From: Paraeggerthella hongkongensis
Lineage (GTDB): Bacteria; Actinomycetota; Coriobacteriia; Coriobacteriales; Eggerthellaceae
Reading direction: 5' to 3'
Assembly (NCBI RefSeq): GCF_003340345.1
Contig: NZ_PPTQ01000001.1
Location: 1 to 64,000 of the forward strand
DNA: 64,000 nt
Shown here: positions 47,959 through 57,709 of the stretch, in pieces
How the letters are laid out: each line of letters opens with the position of its first letter
How positions within the stretch are numbered: position 1 is the first letter of the stretch
Program-made: the position numbers and the translations under genes
The notes under the pieces: generated by a model
What the model was told of the DNA's origin: nothing
The model's input: only the letters and a program-made list of their open reading frames with translations
Databases searched by the model: none

Positions 47959-48948
47959 CTAGTCGTAGCCTACCGGAAGCCCAAGCCGCCGCCGAAGCCT
48001 CAATTTGCGCGCATGATAATCAGAAACACGAATCTGCACGCGCTTACCAAGCTGTCGCTGAATCGCCTGGGCAATCGCGTCGGTGGCAACAAGGCTGTCC
48101 AGTTCGTCATTGGTGACGCCGACAACCGTCCAGCCCATCGCCATCAGCGCATTCGCCCTCCTTGAATCCTTGATGCGACTTGCCTCGCCTTCGTGCATCT
48201 CCCTGCTCTGGTACTCCACATCGAGCTTCGCCTCCGGCCAGCACAGATCGCAGCGAAAGCTCTTTCTGCCGGAAAGCGCTCGGGCGGCCGCGCTTGCCTT
48301 CACCTCGTAGTTCATTTGCGGAATGCCCAAACCGTATCCACCGTACGAAGTAGGCAAGCCCAGCATGAGCGCTTGCTTCGTCTCGCGCGGAGAAGCCGAT
48401 CCGTCCGTCAAATACGGCATGATGCGAGCCACGCTCCGAGCGCCTCTGATAGAAGGATTGACGGAGACGAAATCGCGCAGGGATCGCACCGAAGCAAGAG
48501 CCGGCACCTGGTACGCCGGAGCAGTCGACGTCCGCTTGGTCCGATAGGTTCCGCACAGTTCGTAGACCAACTCAAGCAGGTCGATCTTGTCCTTCGCCGA
48601 TGAAGCCATCTGCATGCAAGCAAGCGGCGCGCTGCACACGCCCATGCCGCCCGGCAGTCGAAGCAACGGCTCTCCTCGCATCTTCACTGTGGAAACGTGC
48701 GGGACTCGGCGCGAAGTGGAACGGCATCTCGAAGCGGTCCCTAGAAGAAGATGGGCGGGGCGATCGATCGTCAAGCCAGGATGATCGCTCTCTACGCTTT
48801 CGATCAGCTTTTCGAGTTCGCGCTCGCTCGGCGCTCGATCGGGCAGGCGCTGCGCGGCACCTTTCGCCCCCGCGAACTCCCGCGCATCGATCGCTCGCAA
48901 CATCTGGAAAGCGGTTCGGTAGCCGAAACAAACCTGCATAGGCTCCAT
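47959..48948 (-). CDS. Orphan protein with PD-(D/E)XK-like nuclease end
   Basis: 329 residues, function not established. The C-terminal part (from about 225) looks like a DUF559/Vsr-type nuclease fold: FRCDLCWPEAKLDVEYQSRE supplies the D...E-x-K pattern, followed by H and a WTVVGVTNDEL strand. The middle has SAPLACMQMASS and YELCGTY segments of the kind found in AbiEi-like or related coriobacterial orphans. Start ATG at 48948 follows GAGGGG. Single gene with no partner, flanked on both sides by copies of one palindromic repeat. A defence or toxin role is a guess. Confidence 0.7.
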   Translation of the reverse strand: MEPMQVCFGYRTAFQMLRAIDAREFAGAKGAAQRLPDRAPSERELEKLIESVESDHPGLTIDRPAHLLLGTASRCRSTSRRVPHVSTVKMRGEPLLRLPGGMGVCSAPLACMQMASSAKDKIDLLELVYELCGTYRTKRTSTAPAYQVPALASVRSLRDFVSVNPSIRGARSVARIMPYLTDGSASPRETKQALMLGLPTSYGGYGLGIPQMNYEVKASAAARALSGRKSFRCDLCWPEAKLDVEYQSREMHEGEASRIKDSRRANALMAMGWTVVGVTNDELDSLVATDAIAQAIQRQLGKRVQIRVSDYHARKLRLRRRLGLPVGYD

Positions 48949-49109
48949 AGGAATCCCCTCGTTCGCCCTTGACTACGAGGATCTTGCAGACGTGGTACCA
49001 GGAAGCGAGGGCTCGGCTTCCCCTATGGGCTGCTCCGCGAAGCGAAGAGCGCCTACATTGGCTCGATAACGAAACGATTCTACCATGCATCGCGCGCTCG
49101 CGCGTGCGG

Positions 49110-49246
49110 TTCTTCCCCCAATGTTGCGCACGGGCGCGCGTCGAAGCCCGCCTGCCAGAGACGAGCATCTGCGACCAGGCAAAACGCACGGGCACATCCA
49201 AGATCGCCCGCGCGCTTGTCTTCCGAACGCAACATTGGGGGAAGAA
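49110..49246. repeat. 137-nt palindromic element, copy B
   Basis: Perfect 19-bp inverted arms (49110-49128 and 49228-49246; TTCTTCCCCCAATGTTGCG). Same span as copy A at 47796-47932. The interior holds GACCAGGCAAAACG at 49173-49186, identical to 14 bases inside the element at 29897. Confidence 0.85.
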
Positions 49247-49312
49247 TCGAACAACGGGCAGCATAGACTGCGCCCCACGACCATCGAAGTCCGCTAGCCG
49301 GAACATGCAGAA

Positions 49313-49344
49313 CGGCCCCGCATCAGCGAAGCGATGCGGGGCCG
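49313..49344. terminator. Terminator of the pyrRBC operon
   Basis: Perfect 12-bp stem CGGCCCCGCATC / GATGCGGGGCCG with an 8-nt loop, about 80 nt past the pyrC stop. Only a short TT follows on the minus strand. Confidence 0.7.
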
Positions 49345-49423
49345 CAACGTACCGCGGGCTCGCACCGTTCGATGAGAGCCCGCGTCATACCAGGGCATGG
49401 CCCCGGTTCGATTCTGAAGCGTC

Positions 49424-50716
49424 CTATTCGACGATCGCGCCGTCCTCGAGCGTTGCGTAGCCGCCCACGTAGACGTCGGTGGCGCGACCCTTCAGCTCGG
49501 CGCCGATGAAGCCGGAGTTCTTCGCCTTCGAGACGAAGCCGTCGACCTCGACCGTCCAGGCGGCCTCGGGATCGATCACCGTGAGGTCGGCCGTGCTGCC
49601 CGCCTCGATCTTGACCGGCTCCACGCGCAGGATGGCGCGCGGGTTAACGGCCATCACTTCGACGAGCTTCGCGTAGTCGATCGCGCCGGTTGCCACCAGG
49701 TTCGTGATCATCAGCGAAAGCGAGGTTTCCAGGCCGGTCATGCCGAACATGGCAATCTCGAACTCGCAGTCCTTCTCCCATGCGGCATGCGGCGCATGGT
49801 CGGTTACGATGGCGTCGATGGAGCCGTCCTTCACGCCTTCGATGAGCGCGGCCGCGTCATCGGCCGTGCGCAGCGGCGGGTTCACCTTAAGGAAGGTGTT
49901 GTAGTCGTCGCCGATGGCGTCCTCGGTCAAGAACAGGTGATGAGGCGTGACCTCGCAGGTGACGGGCAGGCCTTCGGCCTTCGCCGCGCGCACCATGTCA
50001 AGACCGCGAGCCGTGGTGATGTGCTGGATGTGCAGCGGGCATCCCGTCAGGCGGCACAGCGCGATGTCGCGGGAGATCTGCAGCTCCTCGCCTTCCGCCG
50101 GCCAACCCAGCATGCCCAAGCGCGTAGAGGCAACGCCCTCGTTCACCTGACCGTCGCCCACCAGGTCTTCGTCCTGGCAATGGCTCATGATGACCTTGTC
50201 GAACATCGCGCCGTAATCCATGACGCGGCGCATCATGCCCGCATCCTGCACGCCGCGGCCGTCGTCGGTGAAGGCCACCGCGCCATGAGCCACCATGTCG
50301 CCCATTTCGGAGAGCGTCTCGCCCTTGAGCCCCTGGCTGCAAGAGCCCGACACGTGCACGCGGCACTTGCCTACTGCGGCTGCGCGCGACTTGACGTACT
50401 CCACGCCCAGCGCGTTGTCGATGATGGGCTTGGTGTTGGGCATGCAGCACACCGCCGTGAAGCCGCCGTGAGCCGCCGCGCGCGTTCCGGAAGCGATGTC
50501 TTCCTTCTGCTCGAAGCCGGGCTCGCGCAGATGCACGTGCATGTCCACCAGGCCCGGAACCACGATCTTGCCGGAAAGGTCGCGCTCGACGCCCTTCTCC
50601 ATGGTCAGGCCTTGGCCCACCTCGACGATCTTGCCGTCGCGGACCAGGATGTCGGCCGTTTCGTCCAGACCCACCTGCGGGTCGATCACACGGGCGTTCT
50701 TAAGCAGCAAAGCCAT
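49424..50716 (-). CDS. pyrC: Dihydroorotase
   Basis: Zinc enzyme closing carbamoyl aspartate to dihydroorotate. 430 residues, type I: metal ligands in VDMHVHLREPG, further motifs CCMPNTKP, CEVTPHHL and the catalytic D in VTDHAPH. ATG at 50716 with GGAGGGAG upstream; overlaps pyrB by 17 nt. Confidence 0.96.
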   Translation of the reverse strand: MALLLKNARVIDPQVGLDETADILVRDGKIVEVGQGLTMEKGVERDLSGKIVVPGLVDMHVHLREPGFEQKEDIASGTRAAAHGGFTAVCCMPNTKPIIDNALGVEYVKSRAAAVGKCRVHVSGSCSQGLKGETLSEMGDMVAHGAVAFTDDGRGVQDAGMMRRVMDYGAMFDKVIMSHCQDEDLVGDGQVNEGVASTRLGMLGWPAEGEELQISRDIALCRLTGCPLHIQHITTARGLDMVRAAKAEGLPVTCEVTPHHLFLTEDAIGDDYNTFLKVNPPLRTADDAAALIEGVKDGSIDAIVTDHAPHAAWEKDCEFEIAMFGMTGLETSLSLMITNLVATGAIDYAKLVEVMAVNPRAILRVEPVKIEAGSTADLTVIDPEAAWTVEVDGFVSKAKNSGFIGAELKGRATDVYVGGYATLEDGAIVE

Positions 50717-51644
50717 CTTCGCTCCCTCCGAGAAGAAGATACATTTCAGCCATACGGGTGAGTATTCCGGCGTAGACCTGGTCGAGGATGACCGAGCGGT
50801 TCGGATGGTCGGCCATGTAGCTGTCAAGCTCGACGCCGCGGTTGATGGGGCCGGGGTGGCAGATGAGCGCATCGGGCCTCATCAGATGCTCGCGCTCGCG
50901 GGTCAGGCCGAACAGCTGGTTGTACTCGCGCAGGCTGGGATACGGCGCGCCCTCCAGGCGTTCGCGCTGGATGCGCAGCATGTACACCACGTCCAGGGTG
51001 GGCAGCGCCTCGTCGAGGTTCGTGGTCACATGGTCGGCACCCAGAACGTCGGGGCGGGCAGGCATGAGCGTGCGCGGCGCCACCACGGTCACTTCGCAGC
51101 CCATGATCTTGAGCGCGGGGATCAGGCTGCCGCACACGCGGGAGTGGCCGATGTCGCCCACGATGCCCACCTTGAGGCCGTTCAGGTCGCCCTTCTTCTC
51201 CCAGATGGAGTACAGGTCCAAAAGCGCCTGGGTAGGATGCTGGTGCTTGCCGTCGCCGGCGTCGATGACGTGGGCGCCGGACACGTCGGCGATCTTGCGG
51301 GGCACGCCGGCGTGCTTGTCGCGCACGATGATCATGTCGATCTTGTAGGCGCACAGCGTTTCCACCGTGTCCACCAGGCTCTCGCCCTTCACGAGCGAGG
51401 TCGAGCTGCCGCCAAAGTTTAAGCTGTTGGCGGAAAGGCGCTTCTCGGCGATCTCGAACGAGGAGCGCGTGCGCGTGGACGGTTCGTTGAACATGTTGAC
51501 CACGGTCACGCCCTTGAGCGTGGGCACCTGCTTGATACGGCGCTCGTTGACCTCTTTGAAGCGGACAGCCGTCTCCAGGACGGTCATGATATCGTCAGCG
51601 GAATACTCCGTGATGTCGATCAGGTGCTTGTGGTTGAAGCCCAT
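50700..51644 (-). CDS. pyrB: Aspartate carbamoyltransferase catalytic subunit
   Basis: Condenses carbamoyl phosphate and aspartate. 314 residues: carbamoyl-phosphate site FNEPSTRTRSSFEIA, aspartate region HPTQALLDL and CHPGPINRGVE. No regulatory PyrI subunit is adjacent, as usual in Gram-positives. Starts 2 nt after the pyrR stop. Confidence 0.97.
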   Translation of the reverse strand: MGFNHKHLIDITEYSADDIMTVLETAVRFKEVNERRIKQVPTLKGVTVVNMFNEPSTRTRSSFEIAEKRLSANSLNFGGSSTSLVKGESLVDTVETLCAYKIDMIIVRDKHAGVPRKIADVSGAHVIDAGDGKHQHPTQALLDLYSIWEKKGDLNGLKVGIVGDIGHSRVCGSLIPALKIMGCEVTVVAPRTLMPARPDVLGADHVTTNLDEALPTLDVVYMLRIQRERLEGAPYPSLREYNQLFGLTREREHLMRPDALICHPGPINRGVELDSYMADHPNRSVILDQVYAGILTRMAEMYLLLGGSEDGFAA

Positions 51645-51646
51645 CT

Positions 51647-52495
<849 letters not shown>

Positions 52496-52559
52496 CCCCT
52501 TTATTCAAGATTTACGGGGAATGTATGCAAAACCAGTTCAAAAGCCTCGCTGAACTGCG

Positions 52560-52713
52560 CGGCGAACGGCGTGTGCGCAGCCGAAAAGATGCCGCACACG
52601 CACCGTTTCGCATCTTGACCGTACGGGGAAATAGGAGTAGACCGTCATCACCTCGAACTGAGGGGTTTCGCCGCCTCGAGCGCAACGTCCCGAGGCGAAC
52701 CGGTAGGAGGGTC
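52560..52713 (+). other. Structured leader of the KimA-like gene
   Basis: Two stems are visible: AACGGCGTGTGCG with CGCACACGCACCGTT (52571-52608 region, one bulge) and CGCCTCG/CGAGGCG (about 52671-52697) just before the ribosome site GGTAGGAGG. KimA genes in Bacillus are controlled by a c-di-AMP riboswitch; I could not fit its conserved core here, so this stays an unassigned structured leader. 52496-52559 holds no recognised feature. Confidence 0.4.
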
Positions 52714-54600
52714 ATGTTGAACGCGAACGCGTTGAAGTATCGGCTCATCGGCGAGCCGCTCAAAAGCTCGGAGATCGAGTCGCAGAAATACGGCGTGGTA
52801 TGGGGCCTGCCGGTCCTTTCGAGCGACGCGATCTCGTCGGTCGCCTACGCCTGCGAGGAAATCCTCCTGGTCTTGGTTCCCGTGCTCGCCCTGGCAAGCT
52901 ACACGCCCATGCTCGGCGTGGCCGGAGCCATCATCGCGCTCCTGTTCATGCTGGTGCTGTGCTACCGCCAGGTCATCGACGCCTATCCTCAAGGCGGCGG
53001 CGCCTACAGCGTGGCGCGCGAGAACCTGGGGCGCGTCCCGTCGCTCGTGGCGGCTTCGGGCCTCATCCTGGGCTACGTGCTCACCATCGCCGTGAGCTCG
53101 TGCTCGGGCGCGGCGGCCGTCACGTCGGCCCTGCCCGCGGCAACCCCTTTCAAAGTCCCCCTGATCGTGGCGTTCGTCGTGCTCATGACGATCGGGAACC
53201 TGCGCGGCCTGCGCGAGTCGTCGAAGATGTTCGGGCTGCCCACCTATTTCTTTATTGCATCGGTCCTGGTCATGATCGTGACCGGCGTGGTCAAGTCGGC
53301 CCTCGGCCTGACCACGCCGGTTCAGCAGGCGGCGGCCCTCTCCCAAACAACGGGCGACCTCACGCTGTTCCTCGTGTTGAGAGCGTTCTCTTCGGGATGC
53401 TCCGCGCTCACCGGCGTCGAGGCCATCAGCAACAGCGTGCCGAACTTCGCGGCTCCGGCGCGCCAGCACGCCAAGGCGACCTTGAACCTGCTGGGAATCG
53501 TGGTGCTGGTCATCTTCGGCGGCGTGTGCCTGCTCGCGATGCTCTGCCAGGTCACGCCGTCTTCCGAGATGACCGTGGTGGCGCAGATCGCCACCAGCGT
53601 GTTCGGGGCGGACAGCATCATGTTCTACGTGATCCAAGCGGCCACGGCGCTCATCCTGCTTCTAGCCGCCAACACCGCCTACAACGGCCTGCCGCAGCTC
53701 ATGTCCCTGCTCTCCCTCGACGGATTCCTTCCGAAGCGCTTCGCCGACAAGGGATCGCGGCTCGTGTACACGCACGGCATCCTGTTCGCCTCGGCATTCG
53801 CCATCGTTTTGGTGCTGGCGTTCTCCGGGGACACGCACATGCTCATCCCGCTGTACGCGGCCGGCGTGTTCCTGTCGTTCACCATCGCCCAAGGCGGCAT
53901 GGTCGTCCATTGGCGGCGCAACCGCACGGGTCCCTGGCTTCGTCGCGCCAGCATCAACGGCTTCGGAGCGATTGTCACAGCAGGCGTGTTCGTCGTCATC
54001 ATCACCACGAACTTCTTCGCCGGGGCATGGATCTCGCTGGTGGCCATCGGCTGCATCGTCGCCGTCATGTCAGTCATCAACAGGCACTACCGCGACGTCA
54101 AGGAAAGCCTGGCCATCCACGACGACGAGAAGGCCCGTGCGCTTTTGCAGGTGGACATACCCCGCACCCACGTGGTCGTGCCCGCCTACTCCGTCAACCG
54201 GCCGTTCATCAAAACGCTCAACTACGCGCGAAGCCTGAGCAACGACATCGAGGTGTACCACGTGAAAGTCAGCGCGGCCGCCACGCGACGATTCAAGGCC
54301 GACTATCAAAGGCTGGGGGTCGATGCGCCGCTCGTCATCGAGAAAGCCCCCTACCGCAACGTTCAGGAAGTCCTCATCAACCACATCGATGCACGGCTTG
54401 CGCTCCTGGAAAAGCACGAGACGCTCACCATCGTCATGCCCCAACTGGTGACGAAACCATGGCAGATGCCGCTGCACAATCAGACCACGCTGCTTCTGGA
54501 GTCCGAGCTGATAGAGCGCCGCGACGTGGCGCTGATCACGATACCGTACCTGATATACTGCCCGCCCACGTCAGAGAGCCGCCGCACCGACCTGCAATGA
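52714..54600 (+). CDS. KimA-like potassium/proton symporter (APC family)
   Basis: 628 residues. Twelve membrane helices (about 40-470) and a cytosolic C-terminal domain. Agrees with Bacillus KimA (YdaO) in several signatures: IGEPLKSSE, LSSDAISSVAYACEEILL, YPQGGGAYSVARENLG, AFSSGCSALTGVEAISN and the tail VALITIPYLIY. KimA is a high-affinity K+ importer inhibited by c-di-AMP. ATG at 52714 with TAGGAGG. Its end overlaps the convergent glycosyltransferase gene by 30 nt. Amino-acid transport cannot be excluded by sequence alone. Confidence 0.85.
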   Translation: MLNANALKYRLIGEPLKSSEIESQKYGVVWGLPVLSSDAISSVAYACEEILLVLVPVLALASYTPMLGVAGAIIALLFMLVLCYRQVIDAYPQGGGAYSVARENLGRVPSLVAASGLILGYVLTIAVSSCSGAAAVTSALPAATPFKVPLIVAFVVLMTIGNLRGLRESSKMFGLPTYFFIASVLVMIVTGVVKSALGLTTPVQQAAALSQTTGDLTLFLVLRAFSSGCSALTGVEAISNSVPNFAAPARQHAKATLNLLGIVVLVIFGGVCLLAMLCQVTPSSEMTVVAQIATSVFGADSIMFYVIQAATALILLLAANTAYNGLPQLMSLLSLDGFLPKRFADKGSRLVYTHGILFASAFAIVLVLAFSGDTHMLIPLYAAGVFLSFTIAQGGMVVHWRRNRTGPWLRRASINGFGAIVTAGVFVVIITTNFFAGAWISLVAIGCIVAVMSVINRHYRDVKESLAIHDDEKARALLQVDIPRTHVVVPAYSVNRPFIKTLNYARSLSNDIEVYHVKVSAAATRRFKADYQRLGVDAPLVIEKAPYRNVQEVLINHIDARLALLEKHETLTIVMPQLVTKPWQMPLHNQTTLLLESELIERRDVALITIPYLIYCPPTSESRRTDLQ

Positions 54601-55815
54601 CGTCGCGGCGACAAGCTCCAACATGCGCGCTCCGAGCGCATTCCACGAAAGGCGCGCCATGTCGACGGGAGCGTCCTCGCAGCGCGCGGGCTGCAGCGCT
54701 TCCTGCGCGCTGCGCTCGATGGCGCGAGCCAGCCGTTGCTCGAACGCGGGCAGGTCCTCCTGCACCGGCTCATCGACCCCAACCATGCGAGGCGGCTGCA
54801 CGTACGCTACGGGCGCGCCGGGCACCGATTCGTCCAGCCATTCCCGAATGCCGGGCAGGTCGGTGACCACCACCCGGCACCCGCAGGCAAGCGCCTCGAT
54901 CACCACGAGCGGCAAGCCCTCGTAGAACGAGGGAAGCACGAACACGTGCGCCCTCTGGTACGTGCGCACCAGCTCGTCCTGATCCACCTTGCCCGCGAAC
55001 TCCACGGGAAAGCGCGCTTCCTTTGCAAGCGCGCGCATGCGCGCAAGCTCGTCCTCCGTCGAATGGCCGCCCACCAAGCGCACTGCAAGCCGACCCTTCG
55101 GCAGGGACAGAAGATCCAAGCACCGAAGCAGGCTCTCCACGCCTTTCTTCCGGCTGATCTTGCCCACGTAGGCAACCTCGGCGCGATCGACCGTGCGAGA
55201 GTTCGGATCTTCGCGGAACACGGTGCGATCGTAGCCCGTGCCCACCACCCGAATGCGCTCGGCGGGCACGCCGTACACGTCCTCGATCTCGCGCTTCTGC
55301 GCTTCGTGCAGCGAGAACACCAGATCGAGCGCGCGCACGGCCGACACGATGCGCTCGCGCTCCAAACCGTGGCTGCGCATCTGGCGCAGGTCGGTGGAAT
55401 GGCACACCGCCGTCACCGGGCAGGGCAAGCCCGCCTCCACCGTCACCGCGGCAACCAGGTACAGGTGGTGGCAGATCACCAGGTCGGGTTCGAACGTACG
55501 CGCCACGTCGGCGATGGCGGCCGAGAACGCAGCCTCGAAGCAAGCCGTCATATCCGTCGTCATGTCGCGGTAGCGCGTGGAGGCGTACGGCATCTGGTCG
55601 CTCATGCCGCACACGGGAAACGGCAGGTCGGACGTACGATAGCGCACCGGATGAAACAAGACGCCCTCGCCAAGCGCGGGATCGTCGTCCGCGTCGACGC
55701 CCGCGATCACCGCGACTTCATGGCCGGCGGCGCGAAACGCGCGCACGGTCTGGGCCAGGTACACGCCGCTGCCCGTGCTGTCCGGCTTCTGCGCGCTGAT
55801 CGTCAATATCCTCAT
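54571..55815 (-). CDS. Glycosyltransferase family 4
   Basis: 414 residues with GT-B fold signatures: N-terminal ILTISAQKPDSTGSGVYL, C-terminal YVGKISRKKGVESLL, LVGG, and the donor-binding LPSFYEGLPLVVIEALACG with the E-x7-E pattern. A retaining GT4 that probably uses a nucleotide sugar. ATG at 55815 with GGAGGAG upstream. No capsule or lipid-glycan genes are adjacent, so the acceptor is unknown. Confidence 0.9.
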   Translation of the reverse strand: MRILTISAQKPDSTGSGVYLAQTVRAFRAAGHEVAVIAGVDADDDPALGEGVLFHPVRYRTSDLPFPVCGMSDQMPYASTRYRDMTTDMTACFEAAFSAAIADVARTFEPDLVICHHLYLVAAVTVEAGLPCPVTAVCHSTDLRQMRSHGLERERIVSAVRALDLVFSLHEAQKREIEDVYGVPAERIRVVGTGYDRTVFREDPNSRTVDRAEVAYVGKISRKKGVESLLRCLDLLSLPKGRLAVRLVGGHSTEDELARMRALAKEARFPVEFAGKVDQDELVRTYQRAHVFVLPSFYEGLPLVVIEALACGCRVVVTDLPGIREWLDESVPGAPVAYVQPPRMVGVDEPVQEDLPAFEQRLARAIERSAQEALQPARCEDAPVDMARLSWNALGARMLELVAATSLQVGAAAL

Positions 55816-55843
55816 GGGCGTCTCCTCCTGTTGTCGGCTACCC

Positions 55844-55849
55844 ATGATA
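55844..55849 (-). promoter_or_regulatory. -10 element of the glycosyltransferase gene
   Basis: Minus strand TATCAT, 28 nt from the start codon. The interval 55850-56028 otherwise shows one 8-bp hairpin (AACGCGGT/ACCGCGTT) and no gene. Confidence 0.4.
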
Positions 55850-56028
55850 CTACGAGGCTTCGCGCCAGAGGAAGGCATCCGGGCAGGCGGCACTCGGCCG
55901 CAACCGCCGCAACACCGCCGAAGCTAGCGAACAAGGCGAGCCCAACGCGGTCCGACCGCGTTCACAGAGGTTGCGGAGAGCGCCGCGGCGGCGTTCCCGG
56001 AGGCTGCGACGGGCATCATAGTGGCACC

Positions 56029-56172
56029 CTGTCAAAACGGGCGAGTTTTGCGGCGGTTTTCCGCCTTTGAAGAAGCTGCCGGCTGAAGGTGCTTTGCATC
56101 GCACCTGGTCACGAGCTTGTCAGCACCTTTTATCCTGATTCGAGGATCAGCAAAACTCGCCTGTTTTGACAG
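56029..56172. repeat. 144-nt palindromic element C
   Basis: Terminal inverted arms 56029-56051 and 56150-56172 match at 22 of 23 positions (the odd one is a G-T pair in RNA). The interior can fold into further hairpins (GGCGG/CCGCC at 56052-56065; CTGAT/ATCAG before the right arm; AAGGTGCT/AGCACCTT). GTGACCAGG is present on the minus strand (56112-56104). Lies between the glycosyltransferase and selD promoters. Confidence 0.85.
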
Positions 56173-56310
56173 AACGAGCGAAACCGGGACGGAGCCGGGT
56201 TCCGCGAGGCTCGCTTCCGGGTCGCGTTTCGGCGCCACGGGCGCGAATCCCACCGTCAGCCCCAGGTCGACGCTCGCCCGGCGGGTACGCGCGTCGCTGT
56301 TCGCCGCCCA

Positions 56311-56319
56311 TGCTATACT
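56311..56319 (+). promoter_or_regulatory. Extended -10 promoter of selD
   Basis: TGC TATACT, 53 nt before the ATG at 56373. Confidence 0.5.
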
Positions 56320-56372
56320 CGACCGAAACGCGCCGCCCGACGCGGCGGCCGATGAGCAGAAAGCGACGCATC

Positions 56373-57428
56373 ATGAGCGAAACCGAGCGCATACGCTTAA
56401 CCCGCCTGACCGAAAAAGGCGGTTGAGCAGCGAAGTGGGGTCCGGGTGACCTCGAAGCCATATTGAAGGACATCGCGCCGCCGCCCGACGCCGATCTGCT
56501 GCTGGGATTCGACACGTCCGACGACGCCGCCGTGTACCGCCTCGACGACGAAACGGCCGCCGTGCTCACGCTGGATTTCTTCACGCCCGTCGTGGACGAC
56601 CCTTACGAATTCGGAGCCATCGCAGCGGCGAACGCTCTTTCCGACGTGTTCGCCATGGGCGGCAAGCCCTTGACGGCGCTCAACATCCTCGCGTTCCCTT
56701 GCAGCTTGGGCACGAACGTGGTAAGCGACGTGCTGCGCGGAGGGGCCGACAAGGTGCGCGAAGCCGGAGCGTTCGTGGTGGGCGGCCATTCCATCGAAGA
56801 CGACGAGCCCAAATACGGGCTTTCGGTTTTCGGAACCGTGCATCCCGACCGCATCGTGCGCAACGGCGGGGCGCAGCCGGGCGACGTGCTGTTCTACACC
56901 AAAACGCTGGGATCGGGCATCATGAACGCGGGCTATCGCGCCGGATTGGTCGATGAAGCGGGCATGCGGCCCGTCATTGACTCCATGATGGAACTCAACA
57001 AGGACGCCGCTTGCGCCATGCTCCAAGCGAACGTCCACGCCGCCACCGACGTGACCGGATTCGGGTTGGCAGGGCACCTTCACGAGATGCTTGCCGCAAG
57101 CGGGGCTGCCGCCCGGCTCGACTGGAACGCGCTGCCCCTGTTCGACGGCGTGTACCAGCTGTCCTGCGACTACTGCCGACCCGGGAAGAGCTTCGGCATC
57201 ATCGAGTGGGCCAGCGCGTACGTGTCTTCAGAGGGCCTGGACGACGAGGAATTCGACAACCGCATGGGCGTTCTGTGCGATCCGCAAACCTCAGGCGGCC
57301 TGCTGGTGGCCGTCAGCCCAGACGAAGCCGACGCGTTCTCGGAAGCGTTCGAGCAAAGGACGGGGCGCGCGCCCTCGCGCATCGGCTGGGTGGAAGTGGG
57401 CGAAGCGGGACGCATCAGGATGGTTTGA
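56373..57428 (+). CDS. selD: Selenophosphate synthetase, a selenoprotein (UGA = Sec18)
   Basis: Makes selenophosphate from selenide and ATP. The gene must be read through an in-frame TGA at 56424-56426: from ATG 56373 the protein begins MSETERIRLTRLTEKGG, Sec, AAKWGPGDLE. That aligns with the E. coli GAGCGCK loop, Sec18 taking the place of catalytic Cys17, while Cys19 is Ala here. The rest is a full SelD (DDAAVYRL, TLDFFTPVVDDPYEFG, AMGGKPLTALNI, TDVTGFGLAGHLHEM, CDPQTSGGLLVA). 351 residues. A start downstream of the TGA would lose the active site. Confidence 0.93.
56424..56453 (+). promoter_or_regulatory. Sec codon and putative bacterial SECIS hairpin of selD
   Basis: The UGA is followed after 10 nt by a hairpin (56437-56442 GGGGTC with 56448-56453 GACCTC, loop CGGGT). 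Position and size fit a bacterial SECIS recognised by SelB. The pairing was found by eye. Confidence 0.65.
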
Positions 57429-57469
57429 GCGCGCGTCGAGCAACGTCGATCCGAAACCGCTCGACGTTC

Positions 57470-57709
57470 TCAGTACAGGTAGACTTCGTGCATGCCCTCG
57501 AAAGCCAAGCCGCGCTCCCGCAGCGCGGCTTCGAGCACGTCGCGCTCTGCCGCCGGAACGCACCAGGCGATGCCGCAGCCAGCCGCTATCTCCGAAGGCA
57601 CGGGAATGGCTCGACCGGGAATTCCGCCGTCGCGCGCCTGCGACTCCACGGCCAGCGCATCGCTCGAAGACGCGAACGTCGCAACCGCCTTCGGCGTCTT
57701 GCTCCTCAT
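57470..57709 (-). CDS. DUF3343 putative selenium/sulfur carrier-like protein
   Basis: 79 residues of the DUF3343 family, commonly found beside selD, yedF and selenium genes. Two cysteines in the centre (AAGCGIAWCVP) could carry Se or S. Starts inside the end of the cysteine-desulfurase gene (4-nt overlap), so it is coupled to it. Convergent with selD, 41 nt away. Confidence 0.82.
   Translation of the reverse strand: MRSKTPKAVATFASSSDALAVESQARDGGIPGRAIPVPSEIAAGCGIAWCVPAAERDVLEAALRERGLAFEGMHEVYLY

Noticed and set aside
49400-49423. GGTTCGATTC, tRNA T-loop-like string near the pyrC end
   Set aside because: No acceptor, D or anticodon arms around it.
56463-57428. Shorter selD starting at TTG 56463
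   Set aside because: It would drop the glycine-rich active-site loop; the in-frame TGA is better read as selenocysteine.
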